Shown in pieces: positions 9,787 through 19,674 of a stretch of DNA of 56,045 nt. The stretch is taken from contig NZ_JAEKEG010000090.1 of the NCBI RefSeq assembly GCF_016651255.1, positions 1-56,045 on the forward strand, read 5' to 3'. The notes below the pieces were generated by a model, which was not told the origin of the DNA, did not search any database, and was given only the letters and a program-made list of their open reading frames with translations. This stretch comes from Pseudomonas sp. TH10. Its GTDB lineage: Bacteria > Pseudomonadota > Gammaproteobacteria > Pseudomonadales > Pseudomonadaceae. Position 1 is the stretch's first letter, and each line of letters opens with the position of its first letter. Position numbers and translations under genes: made by a program.

Positions 9787-10574
9787 TCAGTCGAAACGCA
9801 CTGAGCAACTGCCAATACCAGCAATGCTCACTCGCAAATTATCCCCGGCCACCACGGGCACCATCGCCGACAGCGCACCGGACAGAATCACTTCACCAGC
9901 CTTGAGGCTCATCCCCAGCCGGCCCAAGGTATTGGCCAGCCACGCCACGGCAATGGCGGGTGAGCCCATGGTCGCGGCCCCGGCGCCGGTACCGACGATC
10001 CGGCCGTTTTCTCCAGCACCATGCCGGTTGTGTACAGGTCCAACTCACGCGGGCTGACCAGGCGATCACTGAGCACAAAAACGCCGCACGAAGCGTTATC
10101 CGCCACCGTGTCCTGGATCTTGATTTTCCAGTCACGGATACGCGAATCAACGATCTCGAAACACGCCATCACCCCTTCTGTAGCCCGTAATACATCGGCG
10201 ACGGTGATGCCGGGACCTGACAGATCGTGCTTGAGGACGAAGGCAATTTCGCCCTCGGCCTTGGGCTGGATCAGCCCGGCCATGGCCACGCTGGCGCCCT
10301 GGTCGACGACCATGGCATCGGTCAACTGACCGAAATCCGGCTGCCGCACGCCGAGCATGTCCATCACCGCCTGACTGGTGACCCCGATTTTCTTGCCGAT
10401 GATCCGCTCACCGCCGGCAAGGCGGCGGGCGATCAGGTGTTGCTGGATCTGGTAGGCCTGCTCCAGGGTCAAGTCCGGATGGCTTTCGGTCAGCGGCGCG
10501 ATGGCCTGCGCTTCGATCAGCGCATTGAATAGTTTGTCGCCCAGTTGTTGCGTGTCGACGCTTGAATGGTTCAC
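9787..10574 (-). CDS. dmpE: 2-keto-4-pentenoate (2-hydroxypenta-2,4-dienoate) hydratase, with one frameshift
   Basis: The start is GTG 10574, six bases after CAGGAG; no ATG in this frame has a comparable site. The first 190 or so residues run in one frame through [13 protein letters not shown]. The last 60, from [33 protein letters not shown] to [10 protein letters not shown], are in another frame. Adding one base to the four-base run at 10007-10010 joins them and gives 262 residues, the normal length. The metal-binding Glu motifs GEIAFVL and [10 protein letters not shown] are present. The enzyme adds water to the dienoate from the BphD-type hydrolase, giving 4-hydroxy-2-oxovalerate for the aldolase. 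Confidence 0.9.
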
Positions 10575-10600
10575 GTAAAACTCCTGTCCTTTGATAAAAA

Positions 10601-11056
10601 TCAGCGCTGCCGGGGGTCGGTGATGGCGTCGTAGCCCGCCTTTGCACAGTCGCAATCCTGCTCCTCACTGGCGCCGGAAACGCCGATGGCACCGACCAGG
10701 CGATCGCCCAGGTGCAGGGGCAATGCCCCGCCCATGGGCACCAGTCGTGGCCGCAGAATCAAACACTGGCGGACATGGTCGGGGGCATCCCGCAAGCGCT
10801 TGCCGACATCGGCGGTGGGCAAGGCGAAGGACACGGCGGTCAGTGCCTTGTCCTGGGCCAGGTCGATGGTGTGCAGGGGCGCCCCGGCGCTTCGACCGAA
10901 GGCCAGCAGATGCCCGCCCCCGTCCAGCACCGCGACGCTGACCCGCCAACCGTGGTTGCAGGCGTGTTGCAACGCCGTGTCCAGCGCCAGGCGGGCTGTC
11001 GCCATGCTCAGCGGATCGCTCAACCGGGTGTCGGCCAATGGAATGCCCGAGTTCAT
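10601..11056 (-). CDS. GlcG/HbpS-like heme-degrading-domain family protein
   Basis: ATG 11056 overlaps the stop of the MMPL transporter (11053-11055) as ATGA, so translation is probably coupled. The 151-residue product has the family pattern VSVAVLDGGGHLLAFGRSAGAP near residue 39-60 and LVGAIGVSGASEEQDCDCAKAGYDAI near the C-terminus. GlcG/HbpS-like proteins sit in many aromatic and glycolate operons; their biochemical role is poorly defined, though some bind haem. A small accessory role in this pathway is inferred from position only. The CDC pair near residue 135 could be redox- or metal-active, which is speculation. Confidence 0.8.
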   Translation of the reverse strand: MNSGIPLADTRLSDPLSMATARLALDTALQHACNHGWRVSVAVLDGGGHLLAFGRSAGAPLHTIDLAQDKALTAVSFALPTADVGKRLRDAPDHVRQCLILRPRLVPMGGALPLHLGDRLVGAIGVSGASEEQDCDCAKAGYDAITDPRQR

Positions 11057-13473
11057 ACAGAGATTTCCTTGAGAGAGGTGGCCGGCTGCGCCACGGGTTT
11101 GATCGGCTGGAGCAGATAGCAGGCCAATGCGGGCACCAGGATGAGCGCAACCAGCATGTTGCACAGGAACATGAAGGTGAGCAGCACGCCCATGTCGGCC
11201 TGGAACTTGATCGGCGAGAACACCCAGGTGACGACGCCCAGGGACAGCGTCAGCCCGGTGAAGACCACCACCCGACCGGTGAACATCAATGCCTGCCGAT
11301 AGGCCATTGCCAGGCTTTCGCCACGGCGCAGCCAGAACAGCGTGACACTGAGGATGTACAGCGCGTAGTCGACGCCGATGCCTACGCCCAGCGCCACTAC
11401 CGGCAAGGTCGCCACTTTCAGTCCCATGTTCAATTGCACCATCAAGGCCTCGGCCACCAAGGACGTGAGGATCAATGGCAACACGGCGCACAGCACCGCA
11501 CGCCAGGAACGAAAGGCAATGAAGCACAGCAGCGACACCACCAGGTACACCCCCAGCAACATCCGCGTGTTGGCGCTTTTGACCACGATGTTGGTCGCAC
11601 TTTCGATCCCGGCATTGCCAGCAGCCATCAGGAACGTGGCTTGCTCGTCGTTGTATTTTTCCGCAAAGGCGGCCGTCGCCTGGACCACCGACTCAAGCGT
11701 GTCGGCCTTGTGATCCTTGAGGTAGGCGTAGATCGACAGCAGGCTGCAAGTGCCGTTGAACAGCTCGCGCGGTGAGCGCATGGCCGCCGCGTTGATCATC
11801 GACTGGTTGGGTGGCAACTCGTCCCATTTGAAGTTGCCCTCGTTCATCCCGACGTTAATCTTGCGTGACAGCCCGGCGATGGACTTGGTGGTTTCAACGC
11901 CAGGCAATTCGCGCAGGCGCCATTCCAGTTCTTCGACCTTACGCAGGATCGAGTAATCGACGCACTTTCCGGCCGGGGTTTCGACCATGATCACGAACAC
12001 GTCACTGCTGGCCTGGTAATGCTCGATGATGAAACGGTTATCCAGGTTGTAGCGCGAATCGGCGCGCAATTCCGGCGCCCCGGGGTCGAGGTCACCGACC
12101 TTCAAGTCCTTGCCCATCCACAACGCGCCCAGCGCGACAGCGACCGCCACGCCAATCGCCAGTCGCGCCGCACCTCGACCGGTGAAGCGCTCGAACAGCC
12201 GCACCAGCGATGATGCAGATTGCCCTTCAGCCAGGGTTTCATGTTTGAGGCTACGGGCCGCCGCAGCCGGTGAAACACCGGTAAACGAGAGCATGATCGG
12301 CAGCAAGGCCAGGTTGGTGAACACCAGGATGCCCACGCCCAAACTGGCGATCAGCGCCAGTTCCTGGATGACCGGCACATCGACAATGGTCAGCACCGCG
12401 AAGCCCACGACGTCCGCCAGCAATGCGGTGATGCCCGCGGCGAACAAGCGGCGAAAGGTGTAGCGGGCGGCGATCAACTTGTGAGTGCCGCGCCCGACAT
12501 CCTGCATGATGCCATTCATTTTTTGCGCGCCGTGGCTCACGCCAATGGCATAGACCAGGAACGGTACCAGGATCGAATAGGGGTTGAGCTCATAGTCCAG
12601 CAGCGGCAACAGACCTAGCAGCCAGATCACGCCAATCAACGTGCAGCCTTGCACCACCAGCGTACTGCGCACGCAACGGGTGAATTGGTAGAGGATCGCA
12701 CTGGTGATCAACACCGCCACCGCAAAAAACCCCAGCACCGCGTACAGGCCATCGATCAGGTCGCCCATCACTTTGGCGAAACCGATGATGTGGATGTCGA
12801 CACCGCGCTGTGAGTACGTACTGCGTAGAGTTTCCAGGCTGTCCGACAGTTGTTTGTAGTCCAGGGACTGACCAGTCTTGGGGTCGATTTCCAACAGGGG
12901 CAAATAGATGATGCTCGAGCGCAGGTCACCCGCCACGAGTTGGCCCGTTTCTCCCGAACGCTCGACGTTGTCCCGCAGGCTTTCCAGGCTTTGTGCGCCA
13001 CCATCAAAGCCATCCGGGACTACCGGTCCACCATCGAAACCTTCTTCAGTCACGCCCTGCCAGCGGGTCGCCGGGGTCCAGAGTGAGCGCATGAAGGCGC
13101 GGTCGACACCGTTGACCAGATACAACTCATCGTTGAGTTGGCGCAGTGTTTCCATGTAGTGGGCGTTGAAAATATCGCCCTCGTCCCGCATCGCCACCGC
13201 CACCCTTATCGCGTTGCCGGCGCCCTTGAGGTCGCGGGCATGCTCCAGGTAGTTGAGAGTGAAGGGATGATGGGCGGGAATGGTTTTCAGGTAGCTGGCA
13301 TTGAGCCGTACCTGGCTGGCCGCTATCGCGAGTAGCACCGTGACAAGCAGGCAGAAGCCGACGACCAGGAAACGGTGGTTGAACAACACCCGCTCCAGGC
13401 GATTACCGGAATGTTTATCGAAATCCGCCAGGGAAGCGATAGCGGTGAAGCCATCGGAATTGCTGATAGCCAT
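11053..13473 (-). CDS. MMPL/RND-superfamily inner-membrane transporter
   Basis: The 806-residue product has two MMPL halves, each with one leading helix, a large periplasmic loop and five clustered helices. Helix 1 is near residues 34-52. The first helix bundle carries the YAIGVSHGAQKMNGI segment, and the second carries ALGVGIGVDYALYILSVTLF. This architecture matches hydrophobe-exporting RND proteins (MmpL, hopanoid transporter HpnN) rather than AcrB-type pumps. No membrane-fusion partner is encoded. Instead it sits with the DUF1302, DUF1329 and Ycf48-like genes inside the dioxygenase operon. I infer movement of a hydrophobic substrate across the envelope; the direction is unknown. Confidence 0.88.
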   Translation of the reverse strand: MAISNSDGFTAIASLADFDKHSGNRLERVLFNHRFLVVGFCLLVTVLLAIAASQVRLNASYLKTIPAHHPFTLNYLEHARDLKGAGNAIRVAVAMRDEGDIFNAHYMETLRQLNDELYLVNGVDRAFMRSLWTPATRWQGVTEEGFDGGPVVPDGFDGGAQSLESLRDNVERSGETGQLVAGDLRSSIIYLPLLEIDPKTGQSLDYKQLSDSLETLRSTYSQRGVDIHIIGFAKVMGDLIDGLYAVLGFFAVAVLITSAILYQFTRCVRSTLVVQGCTLIGVIWLLGLLPLLDYELNPYSILVPFLVYAIGVSHGAQKMNGIMQDVGRGTHKLIAARYTFRRLFAAGITALLADVVGFAVLTIVDVPVIQELALIASLGVGILVFTNLALLPIMLSFTGVSPAAAARSLKHETLAEGQSASSLVRLFERFTGRGAARLAIGVAVAVALGALWMGKDLKVGDLDPGAPELRADSRYNLDNRFIIEHYQASSDVFVIMVETPAGKCVDYSILRKVEELEWRLRELPGVETTKSIAGLSRKINVGMNEGNFKWDELPPNQSMINAAAMRSPRELFNGTCSLLSIYAYLKDHKADTLESVVQATAAFAEKYNDEQATFLMAAGNAGIESATNIVVKSANTRMLLGVYLVVSLLCFIAFRSWRAVLCAVLPLILTSLVAEALMVQLNMGLKVATLPVVALGVGIGVDYALYILSVTLFWLRRGESLAMAYRQALMFTGRVVVFTGLTLSLGVVTWVFSPIKFQADMGVLLTFMFLCNMLVALILVPALACYLLQPIKPVAQPATSLKEISV

Positions 13474-13503
13474 CGTAAGTAACCTTCTTCAATACCGGCC
13501 GAC

Positions 13504-14565
13504 TCAGCGCAGAGCGCTCGGCAGGAAACGAGTGATGCCATGGGTGCCCACGGCCAGGCTGCCGCCATCGGACAGCGCCAGCAGTGCGATCAACGGGAAG
13601 CGTTCTTCGGGCAATACCGCACGGAAGCTGCGACCGTCATCACGGCTGAGCCAGCCCTGCCCCGACTCATCCGCCAACAGCAGCGAGCCGTCGCGCAATT
13701 CGGTGGCCGCCGTCAGGCTCTTGGTCGACGCCAGGTTTACAGGCTGCCAACTACTGCCCTGATCGACGGAGCGCAACACATGCCCGCGCAAACCCACGGC
13801 CAGCAGACTGTTGTTGCGCGTGGCCAAGAGGCCAAAGAAGCTGCCCTCATAAGGGCTGGCAAAACGGGTGAATCCCTGCAAGTCATTGTTCACTCGCAGC
13901 AACGCGCCCTGCTCCCCGGCCACATACACCCGCCCACCGAGGACCTGCACCGCGTTGAGGTGCAGTGAATCGCTGCCATCGAGCAATGCCAGCGCCGGCT
14001 GCCAGCTCTGTCCGGCGTTTTTCGTGCTGAATGCCAAGCCGTAAGCGCCCAGAGCCAACACCCGACCATCGCCCATGCACTGTACGGTCAGAAAAGGTTT
14101 GTCAGCGCCTTCGGCCACCAGGCGGCGCGCCTCGTCGATCCGCTCAGGATCCTGGCGCACGTGCAAAATCGACTGCGCGACTTGCACGCCATCCAGTTGC
14201 CGGGTCCAGTGCGCGCCGCCATCGCGGGTGGCGAGAATCACCCCGCGATGGCCGACTGCCCAACCATTGGCGGCATCGGCAAAGCAGATACCGGTCAGGC
14301 TGACCGAGACCGGAACGCTGGCTTGCCGCCATTGCTGGCCCTGGTCGTCGGAGTAGAGGATGGTGCCGCGCATGCCGGCCACCACCAGACGCTCACCCGC
14401 CATCGCAGCGGCGTTGAACGCAAAACGGTTGGCCAATGCCGAAACCGTGGCGGTTTGCTCCAGCGTATCGGCGACGTTTCTTGAGCCGGCGCTGGCGGTC
14501 AACACCAGTCCGGCGATCAAGCTGACGCAGAGCAGGCTCGCCAATGCACATTTATTTTTATTCAC
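13504..14565 (-). CDS. Ycf48-like secreted beta-propeller protein
   Basis: The start is GTG 14565 with GGAGGT upstream. The 353-residue product has a signal peptide (hydrophobic residues 8-25) and five Asp-box/BNR-like turns: SDDQGQQW (72-79), TRDGGAHW (113-120), STKNAGQSW (180-188), SVDQGSSW (266-273) and SRDDGRSF (307-314). These make it a photosystem-II-assembly Ycf48-type propeller. Such proteins accompany MMPL, DUF1302 and DUF1329 genes in non-photosynthetic proteobacteria. I infer a periplasmic scaffold or adaptor for that transport module. Confidence 0.85.
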   Translation of the reverse strand: MNKNKCALASLLCVSLIAGLVLTASAGSRNVADTLEQTATVSALANRFAFNAAAMAGERLVVAGMRGTILYSDDQGQQWRQASVPVSVSLTGICFADAANGWAVGHRGVILATRDGGAHWTRQLDGVQVAQSILHVRQDPERIDEARRLVAEGADKPFLTVQCMGDGRVLALGAYGLAFSTKNAGQSWQPALALLDGSDSLHLNAVQVLGGRVYVAGEQGALLRVNNDLQGFTRFASPYEGSFFGLLATRNNSLLAVGLRGHVLRSVDQGSSWQPVNLASTKSLTAATELRDGSLLLADESGQGWLSRDDGRSFRAVLPEERFPLIALLALSDGGSLAVGTHGITRFLPSALR

Positions 14566-14623
14566 TGCATACCTCCGGTAAGACAGGCGAGCCCCTCCGG
14601 GAAGGAAGAACCCGCCACAAACA

Positions 14624-15990
14624 TCAGCGTGCGCTCATCTTGGTCAGCGACTCCGGCGAGAAGAAGCTTTCACGTCGACGCTCGGTGATTGCGTATTGCT
14701 CATTGCCCGCGTCGCCCATTGCACAGTTGTACATCCAGGCCTTGGTCCGGTGGTCATGGAAGAAGCCGGTGCAGTAGTTCACCGTGGCCGGGATATCCGG
14801 CGCTACGAAGGGCGTCGACAGCGACGTGCGCCACAGGGTGCCTTCGGCATCCCAGCCATCGATCATCGCGTTACCCCAGTTGTCTTCGTCGTAGTAATAC
14901 TTGCGCTTGGGCACGGCATGACGCTTGCCGGCCTTGAGGGTGGCCTCGACTTCCCAGACCCGATGCAGCTCCCAGCGCATGTAGTCCGGATTGACGTGAC
15001 GCTGGCCCATGACTTTTTCATCGGCGTTGGCCAGCAATTGGTTGTTGTTGTACGGAATGATCATTTCTTTCTTGCCGATCAGCTTCCAGTCGAAGCGCTC
15101 AGGCGATCCGGTGCCACCGTAGTTTTCATCGACGAAATTGACGCCCGACGCCACCGAGTTGGGCGTATCGAAATTGATGCTCGGCGCACGACGCACCCGG
15201 CGCTGACCCGACAGGTATTGCCACAGGGTGCGGCCCTGCACGTAATCCGTCACGTTGTGCACCATCAACGCTTCACCCGCCCGGAAGGCCGGTGCATACG
15301 TCAGTTGAATAGCCATCATGAAGTTCGGCCCGGCGGTCTCCACCGAACCGTCCTTGTAGTAGTACGGATACTGCGCATTGTCCTCTGCGGCGGTGGCCAA
15401 CACGCGCTGACCATCGGCGGTCGTCGTCCAGACCTTGTACTTGCCTTTGGTGGCGTCACCGCGCCATAGCAGCTGGTGGTTCCACTGCACTTCGATGCCG
15501 GATTTGGGCAGCGGGAACGGCACCCCTCCGTAGGCACCCTTGACGATCAGGCCGTCACCTTCGAGCGAGGCGTGCGTGGCATTTTTCAGGGTGTTGTCAT
15601 ACACCCACTGCGGCGCCGATGCCGTGCGGCGTGTGGGGTATACGTCGATGCGGAAGGTTTGCGGATTGTCCTTGAACAGTTGAATCACACCGGCGCCGAG
15701 TTTGTCCTGGTACTTGGCCAGGTTGGCGGCAGTGATGGTGTACAGCGGCTTGTCCTGAGCGAATGGGTCGTAGGCCCGGTGCCCCTGCTGATAACCCGCC
15801 GGCACCGTGGAGTACCCCCGGTCCACGCCGGGATACTGCCGTCGGCGTTGCCGGCACGTATGGCCCCGAGGGGAGTCAGGGTGGAATTCAATGCCTGAGC
15901 GTCTGCCGCGCTGACCGCCCCGTAGGCGCACGCCACGGACATGGACAAGGTGAAACAGGTCAACAGCTGAGCGATCTTGTTGTTGGTCAT
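14624..15990 (-). CDS. DUF1329 (LolB-like) periplasmic protein, with one frameshift
   Basis: The N-terminus MTNNKIAQLLTCFTLSMSVACAYG is a signal peptide in the frame starting at 15990. The mature protein continues after AWTGG in a second frame as YSTVPAGYQQGHRAYDPFAQDKPLYTI to the stop at 14624. Restoring one base in the C-run 15815-15819 joins them, giving 455 residues, the usual DUF1329 size. DUF1329 proteins have a LolA/LolB-like fold thought to hold lipid-like ligands and are paired with DUF1302 outer-membrane proteins, as here (nine bases downstream of it). The likely role is to carry hydrophobic substrate between the outer membrane and the MMPL permease; this is inference. Confidence 0.87.
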
Positions 15991-15999
15991 GGCCGTTAC

Positions 16000-17676
16000 T
16001 CAGAATGTATGGGACACGCTGAAGGACAGGAAATCCCGGTCAGCATTGGTCTGTTTGAAGGTTTTGATCCCGCCGATATTGATCGGCGCCGAGGGACCGT
16101 AGTAGCCGGTGTAGGCCAGGGTGAAGGTGACCGACTTCAGGTAATCCGCCGTCAGGCCGACGTTGTAGTCTCCGCCCTTGCTCTGGCTGAACCCGCCCAC
16201 CGCCGAGGAGCGGCCGTCGATGCCGTAGCTCAAACCCATCGGTACCGTCAGGTCGACACCATCGAAGACCTGGAAGTAAGTCGGCGAAAACGCAAGCCGA
16301 ATCGCCGTGGCATCACGGGTGCCGTTGGGGTCGAGATTGTCCTGGTTCTTGTCGACGCTCAGCCTGCGGTTCCAGGCCAGCTCACCCAGCAGGCTGGCGG
16401 TGTCCCAGAACGTCCCGGTCGGCATGATGTAGATCATGTTGACCTGGGCATGAGCGGTACGGCCAACCGCGTACAGCGGATTGCCGTCGTTGTCGCCGTT
16501 GCCCGCCAGGTCAGTCATGGTCAGGCTGACCAACGGTGCGTTATCGCGGACAGAGGCTTCGAAACCGACGTTGATGTCGCCAAACCCACGATTGGCACTG
16601 AAGCCATAGGCACGAATGTCCTCGGGGAACACCAGCATGTATTCGCCGATCTGGTCCGCACGACTGCCCGCCCCCACCCCGGGACGCAGCTGCGTCTGGA
16701 AGTTCTTGTCGTGGTAGTTGATGGCGTACAGGCCGAAGTCGGTATCCAGGGCCTCGGAGCGGTAACGCAGTTGCACGCCCCACTGTCCGCTGTCGCGGGC
16801 TTCGATGTCATCGCCGCGATAGAACGAGGCCGCAGGTGCGCCATTCGACAAGCGCCCCACAACGATCCTTTCACCGCCTTCGTCAAGCAGGTCCGCCGGG
16901 CTGAAATAGCTGCCCGCCCCTGGAATTCGTGTACGTTCCCACTCGAACTGGTAGTAGCCACCGACGGAGACGGTCGGTGTGATCTGCAGTTGCGTGGAGA
17001 ACTGCTTGACCGGGAGGCCAAGCTCCTTGAATTGTGAGTTGGGGACGGTCAGCGCGCGTACCGCATCGATCGGTTGCTGGCCTGCGGCGATACCGTTGCC
17101 GCCGTAGAACAGGCTTTCACCGTAGAGCAACGAGTGTTGGCCCAACCGCGACACGCCCCACATTTCCTCGCCCAGATCGTAGTTCGCGTAGACAAACGCA
17201 TCGCGGAACTCCGCGTCCCGCCCGTGCAAGTCGCGAGTATCTTTCGTGAACCGGTCATACCGTACGCTGTAGGCGTTGGCAGTACCCGGCGAGTCGTTGT
17301 CGTTGCCCTTGTTGTACACATCGTCGTACCAGGCCGCGCCGCTGACGCGCGCGCCGATCTTCTGGTAGGAGAGGTCAAATTCCGAGAACAGGTCCAGGCG
17401 GTTGGAAATCATGCCCTTGTCGAAATTGCGGTCGCCATCGTCCAGGTTCGAGTCCGCGACCAGTTTGTCGTGCTGGTCCTTGACGCGCCAGGCGTTGGAG
17501 TATTTGACGTTGGTATCGAAGCGCACCTTCAGGTCGGAAGTTCCGGTATCGAACTCCATCGCCTGCGCGCTGGACAATACTGAACAGCCGATTAAAGCCG
17601 CAGCCAGGCGGGTCAACCGTGGACGCTGGGCAGCCGAACGGACACAACCGGATGCTCGGTTCTGATGTATGGACAT
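16000..17676 (-). CDS. DUF1302 outer-membrane protein
   Basis: ATG 17676 follows AGAGGTC by five bases. The 558-residue product has an N-terminal export signal (residues about 20-39, ending SSAQA). The mature region is rich in alternating amphipathic strands and ends in Phe (SFSVSHTF), the classic C-terminal signature of an outer-membrane beta-barrel. DUF1302 proteins are found next to DUF1329 in clusters for steroid, aromatic and other hydrophobic substrates. It probably provides the outer-membrane entry route for this pathway. It lies 104 bp downstream of the monooxygenase in the same operon. Confidence 0.87.
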   Translation of the reverse strand: MSIHQNRASGCVRSAAQRPRLTRLAAALIGCSVLSSAQAMEFDTGTSDLKVRFDTNVKYSNAWRVKDQHDKLVADSNLDDGDRNFDKGMISNRLDLFSEFDLSYQKIGARVSGAAWYDDVYNKGNDNDSPGTANAYSVRYDRFTKDTRDLHGRDAEFRDAFVYANYDLGEEMWGVSRLGQHSLLYGESLFYGGNGIAAGQQPIDAVRALTVPNSQFKELGLPVKQFSTQLQITPTVSVGGYYQFEWERTRIPGAGSYFSPADLLDEGGERIVVGRLSNGAPAASFYRGDDIEARDSGQWGVQLRYRSEALDTDFGLYAINYHDKNFQTQLRPGVGAGSRADQIGEYMLVFPEDIRAYGFSANRGFGDINVGFEASVRDNAPLVSLTMTDLAGNGDNDGNPLYAVGRTAHAQVNMIYIMPTGTFWDTASLLGELAWNRRLSVDKNQDNLDPNGTRDATAIRLAFSPTYFQVFDGVDLTVPMGLSYGIDGRSSAVGGFSQSKGGDYNVGLTADYLKSVTFTLAYTGYYGPSAPINIGGIKTFKQTNADRDFLSFSVSHTF

Positions 17677-17780
17677 TAAAAGACCTCTGCGACATTAAGC
17701 CGATTTTGTTTTATGAGTGACCGCCGAGGGAGCGGTAGCGGGTCTCGTCGGGAGGAATGCCTTCCTCCCGATCCAGCGAT

Positions 17781-19001
17781 TCAGTCGGTGAGCGACACAG
17801 GGTCCAGGCCGAATATCATCGGTGGCAGTTGCTGCCCCAACAGATAGGCGCCGAGCATGCCCGCCGTGTCATCGGCATTCTGGGTAATGTGGTTAGACGC
17901 GGCGATCACGTCGCGCAGGATTCGCTGCAGTGGGTTGTTCAGGTAAATACCGCGGGCCGAGGTGGCCTTGAACAGCAGCATCACAGCCTCTTCGCAGTCG
18001 CGACCGACCCGGGCGATGTCGAGCATGTAGTGCACTCGGTCGAAGGCCGGCACCAGTTCACGGCGCTCGACGTATTCGCTGCTCTCGGCCAGCATTTGCA
18101 AGAGCCGCGCACGGGCCGAGCGCACCCGGACCACCGCATTGCCCAGCCGATCCTTGACGTACGGGCTCAATGCCGCCCCTGCGCCGTCGGTGGTGTTGGT
18201 GCGCACACTCATCTGCCGGATGTACTCATCGATCCCGCCCTGGGCCATGCCCACGAGCAGGGCCGAAACGGCGCCGAAGAAGATCTGGTTGAAGGGGTAC
18301 AGGTAGTTCGCCGGACGCTCGCTATAGGTGTACTGGATCAGGCTGTGTGCGCGGTGATACGGCACGAAGGCATGCTTGATCACCAGGCTCTTGCTACCGG
18401 TACCGGCCAGGCCGAAGGTATGCCAATCGTCTTCAATGACCCACGCCGAGCTCGGCACCAGCATCGACAGGCGATCGATCACCTGACCGCCGGCATCACG
18501 CCGCAGGCCACCGAGAAACGCCCATTTGCCGTGATCGCAACCGCTGGAGGTTTTCCACGTGCCGCTGATGTTGTAGCCACCCTCGACCTCTTCTACCTTG
18601 CCGAATGGCGGGTAGGACGAGGCAGTGATGACCGCGTTGTCGTCACCCCAGACATCCATGCAAGCCTGCTCTGGCAACGAACCGTATTCCCACTGGTGGA
18701 TACCCAGGATCATCATGTTCCAGGCGCTGCTGCAGCAGCCGCGACCCAATTCCATCAGGACCTTGTAGAACACCGCGGGCGCCATCTCCCAGCCGCCATA
18801 TTGCTTTGGCTGCAGGATCTTGAAGAAACCGGCGTCGACAAACGCCTCGATGGTCTGACTGGACACCATCCGGTTCTTTTCCACTGACTCGGCTTTTTCC
18901 ATCAGCATCGGAATCAATCCCCGCGCGCGCTCCAGCAATTGCGCTTCGCTTGGGGTCGCCTGGATATCCACGGTCTCGGTTGGCTTGACGAAGTTGTTCA
19001 T
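17781..19001 (-). CDS. Flavin-dependent monooxygenase, oxygenase component (HsaA/acyl-CoA dehydrogenase fold)
   Basis: The 406-residue product has the acyl-CoA-dehydrogenase fold of class D flavin monooxygenases. Evidence is QPKQYGGWEMAPAVFYKVLMELGRGCCSSAWN near residues 63-94, SGTWKTSSGCDHGKWAFLG near 146-164, and a C-terminal RILRDVIAASNHITQN. It lacks the CoA-ligand character of true acyl-CoA dehydrogenases and is adjacent to a flavin reductase, as in HsaAB and TesA1A2. The expected reaction is ortho-hydroxylation of a phenol to a catechol with reduced flavin and O2. Its neighbour on the 3' side is the transport module and on the 5' side the reductase and extradiol dioxygenase. The substrate is unknown. 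Confidence 0.88.
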   Translation of the reverse strand: MNNFVKPTETVDIQATPSEAQLLERARGLIPMLMEKAESVEKNRMVSSQTIEAFVDAGFFKILQPKQYGGWEMAPAVFYKVLMELGRGCCSSAWNMMILGIHQWEYGSLPEQACMDVWGDDNAVITASSYPPFGKVEEVEGGYNISGTWKTSSGCDHGKWAFLGGLRRDAGGQVIDRLSMLVPSSAWVIEDDWHTFGLAGTGSKSLVIKHAFVPYHRAHSLIQYTYSERPANYLYPFNQIFFGAVSALLVGMAQGGIDEYIRQMSVRTNTTDGAGAALSPYVKDRLGNAVVRVRSARARLLQMLAESSEYVERRELVPAFDRVHYMLDIARVGRDCEEAVMLLFKATSARGIYLNNPLQRILRDVIAASNHITQNADDTAGMLGAYLLGQQLPPMIFGLDPVSLTD

Positions 19002-19056
19002 AGGTCTGTGATCTCTTGTTTATTGTTTTGTCTGCATGTCGCAAGCCGTCAGGGCT

Positions 19057-19593
19057 TCACTTGAGCGCAGCGAACCTGCTGTTGAAGTACACCAGGGGGC
19101 CGTCCTGCTCTTGCAAGCCCCGGACGCCGACCACCTCGCCGATAAACATGTCGTGGGTGCTGGCCGGAATCACTTGCTCCAGGCGGCACTCGAAACTCAC
19201 CAAGGCGTCTTCGAGCAACGGCACTCCGGTGACCCCCGACTCCCAGCAACCCTGAGCAAAGCGCTCCTCGCCGCTGACCCCTTCGACCATTCCGGCAAAG
19301 CGCTTGGCAATGAACTCCTGGTCATGGGCCAGCACGTTGATGCTGAAAGCGCCGGCGCGCTGAATCACTTCATGGGCCCGAACATTGCGGTTCACGCAGA
19401 TCAGCAACCGCGGCGGGTCGGCGGTGATCGAACACACCGCCGTCGCCGTCAGCCCGGCTCTCTCGTTGTCACTGCCGCTGGCGATCACCACACAGGCACC
19501 GGCCAGATGGCGCATGCCCTTACAGAAATCAGCGGTGGCTACCGTCGGCGCAATCACTGCTGGCGTACTACTTGATTGAATGGCGTTTAACAT
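19057..19593 (-). CDS. Flavin reductase, partner of the flavin monooxygenase (HsaB type)
   Basis: ATG 19593 (MLNAIQSSSTP) follows GAGG by about nine bases; the longer frame to 19632 lacks a site. The 178-residue product is a FMN-binding split-barrel reductase: FCKGMRHLAGACVVIASG, GLTATAVCSITADPPRLLICVN and INVLAHDQEFIAKRFAG are the family signatures. It supplies reduced FMN or FAD to the HsaA-type oxygenase encoded 55 bases downstream. Confidence 0.9.
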   Translation of the reverse strand: MLNAIQSSSTPAVIAPTVATADFCKGMRHLAGACVVIASGSDNERAGLTATAVCSITADPPRLLICVNRNVRAHEVIQRAGAFSINVLAHDQEFIAKRFAGMVEGVSGEERFAQGCWESGVTGVPLLEDALVSFECRLEQVIPASTHDMFIGEVVGVRGLQEQDGPLVYFNSRFAALK

Positions 19594-19674
19594 CTGGAAA
19601 ACCTCACTGTGTCGCAGGCATGGGTGGCCCACAGACGTGATTGCTGCGTGACCAGGCCGGCAGCCCGCCGCGGA

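Noticed and set aside
8804..10057. Long open frame (417 codons) antisense to the aldolase and dehydrogenase genes
   Set aside because: A GC-rich mirror frame of strongly recognised enzymes. It has His- and Gly-rich low-complexity composition and no family match.
15763..17037. Antisense frame of 424 codons over DUF1329/DUF1302
   Set aside because: A shadow of real genes on the other strand, with no signal, domain or ribosome-binding support.
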